Shown: positions 58,765 to 60,000 of the stretch, piece by piece | How the letters are laid out: every line of letters begins with the position of its first letter | Position numbering within the stretch: position 1 is the stretch's first letter | Source of the DNA: Adiantum capillus-veneris | Lineage: Eukaryota; Streptophyta; Polypodiopsida; Polypodiales; Pteridaceae | Direction: 5' to 3' | Length of the DNA: 60,000 nucleotides | Assembly: GCA_014529385.2 (NCBI GenBank) | Contig: CM043946.1 | Span: 36,298,558 to 36,358,557 of the forward strand | The notes under the pieces: model-generated | What the model was told of the DNA's origin: nothing | Seen by the model: only the letters and a program-made list of their open reading frames with translations | Database searches by the model: none | Program-made: the position numbers and the translations under genes

Positions 58765-59640
58765 TTGCTTTTCAGAGGGCCTGAAGATCAAACCATTGAT
58801 CTGATACCTGGAAGCACGCCACCGAACCGGCCACCTTACCGTGTGAGCCGAGTACAGAATGAAAAGATTACGAACCCAGTGAAAGACCTCTTGGAAAAGG
58901 GTCTTGTCCAGCATAGTACTTCACCGTATTGCTCTCCACTGTTGTTGGATTTGAAGAAAGACGGATCTTGGAGAATGTGCATTGATTATAGATCTCTCAA
59001 CAAAATCACCATCAAGAACAGATTTCCGATTCCCAGGATCGATGATATACTCGACAGGTTACAGGGATCCTCATGCTTTAGCAGGATTGATCTGAAGAGT
59101 GGATATCATCAGATCCGAATCGCGACGGGAGACGTCTACAAGACAGCCTTCCAGACTACTTTTGGATTATTTGAGTTTTTTTGGTGATGCCTTTTGGCTT
59201 AACCAATGCTCCTGTGACATTTAACCGGATGATGGACGAGATTTTTCAAGAGTACAGGCTATTTGTTGGCACTTTCTTTGATAATATCATTGGTTTCTCC
59301 AAGAATGAAGCAAAACACAAAGATCATATGCTTCAGAGATACTTTTTTTTGGGACACTTTGTCTCAGCAACAGGAGTGCAAATGGATTCAGCCAAGATAG
59401 AGACTATACGTGATTGGCCCGATTTGAAGAATGTGTTCGTACTACAGGCGGTTCATACGAAAGTTTGCAGAGGTTGCTTCCCCTTTGCATATCTTGATAC
59501 AAAAAGGAATCTTTTTCTCGTGGGGATCCACAAAGGTTACTGCCTTTCAGACATTGAAAGAGAAATTGACTACAGGACCAGATTTGACTTTGCCGGACTT
59601 GCAGAAGTCATTCAAAGTATTTTGTGATGCTTATGATCGT
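58765..59640 (+). pseudogene. gypsy-2 reverse transcriptase
   Basis: 58765-59187 gives IDLIPGSTPPNRPPYRVSRV, LLEKGLVQHSTSPYCSPLLL, GSWRMCIDYRSLNKITIKNR and CFSRIDLKSGYHQIRIATGD (motif A aspartate present), then a frameshift. 59181-59340 gives VMPFGLTNAPVTFNRMMDEI and FVGTFFDNIIGFSKNEAKHK. The YLDD box should be here and reads FFDN, so the second aspartate is lost. Downstream thumb/connection sequence (MDSAKIETIRDWP) is recognisable. Confidence 0.88.
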
Positions 59641-60000
59641 AGTCTAGGTGCGGTCTTGATGCAAGAAGGCCATGTCATTGCTTACGATTGTTCTCTAGGC
59701 CGGAGACGACATAACAGATTTATGAGCAAGAGCTTTTGGTGGTTATCCATGCTCTTACTCTGTGGCGGCATTACCTACTCGGAGCGGATTTTACTGTCTT
59801 TACAGACCACCAGAGTTTGCGCTACTTCTTGCCACAAAAGCAGATGCGGTGGGCGAACATCTTGTCACAGTTTCACTTCCAGATTGTCCATGTGCAGGGA
59901 CAGAAGCTTGTGGTGGCAGATGCTTTGTCTCGAAAGCCGTTGCTTCTGGCTATTTCCGCGATACATCATAGGAGCTTCGAGGATATGGTCGATCAGTATG
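59590..60000 (+). pseudogene. gypsy-2 RNase H, cut by the window edge
   Basis: Plus-strand fragments read LQKSFKVFCDAYDRSLGAVL (first acidic residue), YEQELLVVIHALTLWRHYLL, TDHQSLRYFLPQ and ILSQFHFQIVHVQGQKLVVA, then DALSRKP. This is the gypsy RNase H and the start of the tether to integrase. At least one stop and one frame change are present. Integrase and the 3' LTR lie outside the window. Confidence 0.8.

Larger units (their letters stand above)
55579..60000 (+). mobile_element. gypsy-2: Ty3/gypsy retrotransposon, truncated by the window edge
   Basis: Plus-strand order: LTR (55579-56633), PBS (56634-56646), gag (56705-58269), protease remnant (about 58270-58660), RT (58765-59330) and RNase H (59590 onward). 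The Gag-Pol order with RT before integrase marks Ty3/gypsy. GTGAC at 55574-55578 would be its target duplication. Several stops and frameshifts make it defective. It appears to sit in intron 1 of PIMT. Confidence 0.9.

Overview
The window looks like repeat-dense nuclear DNA of a land plant, and a fern or other non-seed vascular plant is the best guess. It holds spliced exons with canonical GT/AG sites, plant-type Ty1/copia, Ty3/gypsy, CACTA and LINE elements, long pure (GA)n, (TG)n, (G)n and (C)n tracts, and a decayed PPR gene whose end region resembles the expanded fern/lycophyte PPR families. The lineage call is inference; the eukaryotic plant call is well supported. There are no operons, rRNA genes or CRISPR arrays.

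One host gene is recognisable: protein-L-isoaspartate O-methyltransferase (PIMT) on the minus strand, with seven exons between 55344 and 32626. Exons 2-3 (55234-55344, 55078-55109) are separated from exons 4-7 (38051-37269) by an intron of 17,026 bp. The terminal exon (32626-32709) lies beyond another 4.56-kb intron. Exon 1 is not visible and probably lies right of the window, because a Ty3/gypsy element starts at 55579 inside intron 1.

Layout. 1-4300: Ty3/gypsy gag-protease and probable LTR, minus strand. 4350-5240: PPR pseudogene. 5230-9560: decayed Ty1/copia element. 9630-11044: CACTA transposase remnant. 11295-13150: microsatellites, a LINE 3' remnant and a pyrimidine tract. 14515-15300: three-unit array of long hairpins. 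16245-16781: two tandem duplications. 17850-22080: LINE (here LINE-C). 22304-23690: another LINE 3' fragment (LINE-D). 23863-27154: a copia element with both LTRs and a TSD but an internally inverted middle. 28370-29366: SINE-like repeats, a MITE-like element and a GC-rich palindrome. 30699-31570: LINE-A 3' fragments downstream of PIMT. 32626-55344: PIMT, with LINE-A and LINE-B fragments in intron 7, and a small LTR element plus a near-complete LINE-A in intron 3. That LINE-A is split by a 6.76-kb LINE-B carrying a 16-bp target-site duplication. 55579-60000: Ty3/gypsy element running off the right edge.

The main points of interest are the transposon-inflated PIMT gene; the young LINE-B with an intact 1450-codon ORF2, an ATGA stop-start overlap and an unrecognised ORF1 C-terminal domain; a LINE family whose ends repeatedly abut (GA/TC)n tracts; the copia element with an inverted core; and the 324-bp tandem array of near-perfect hairpins.
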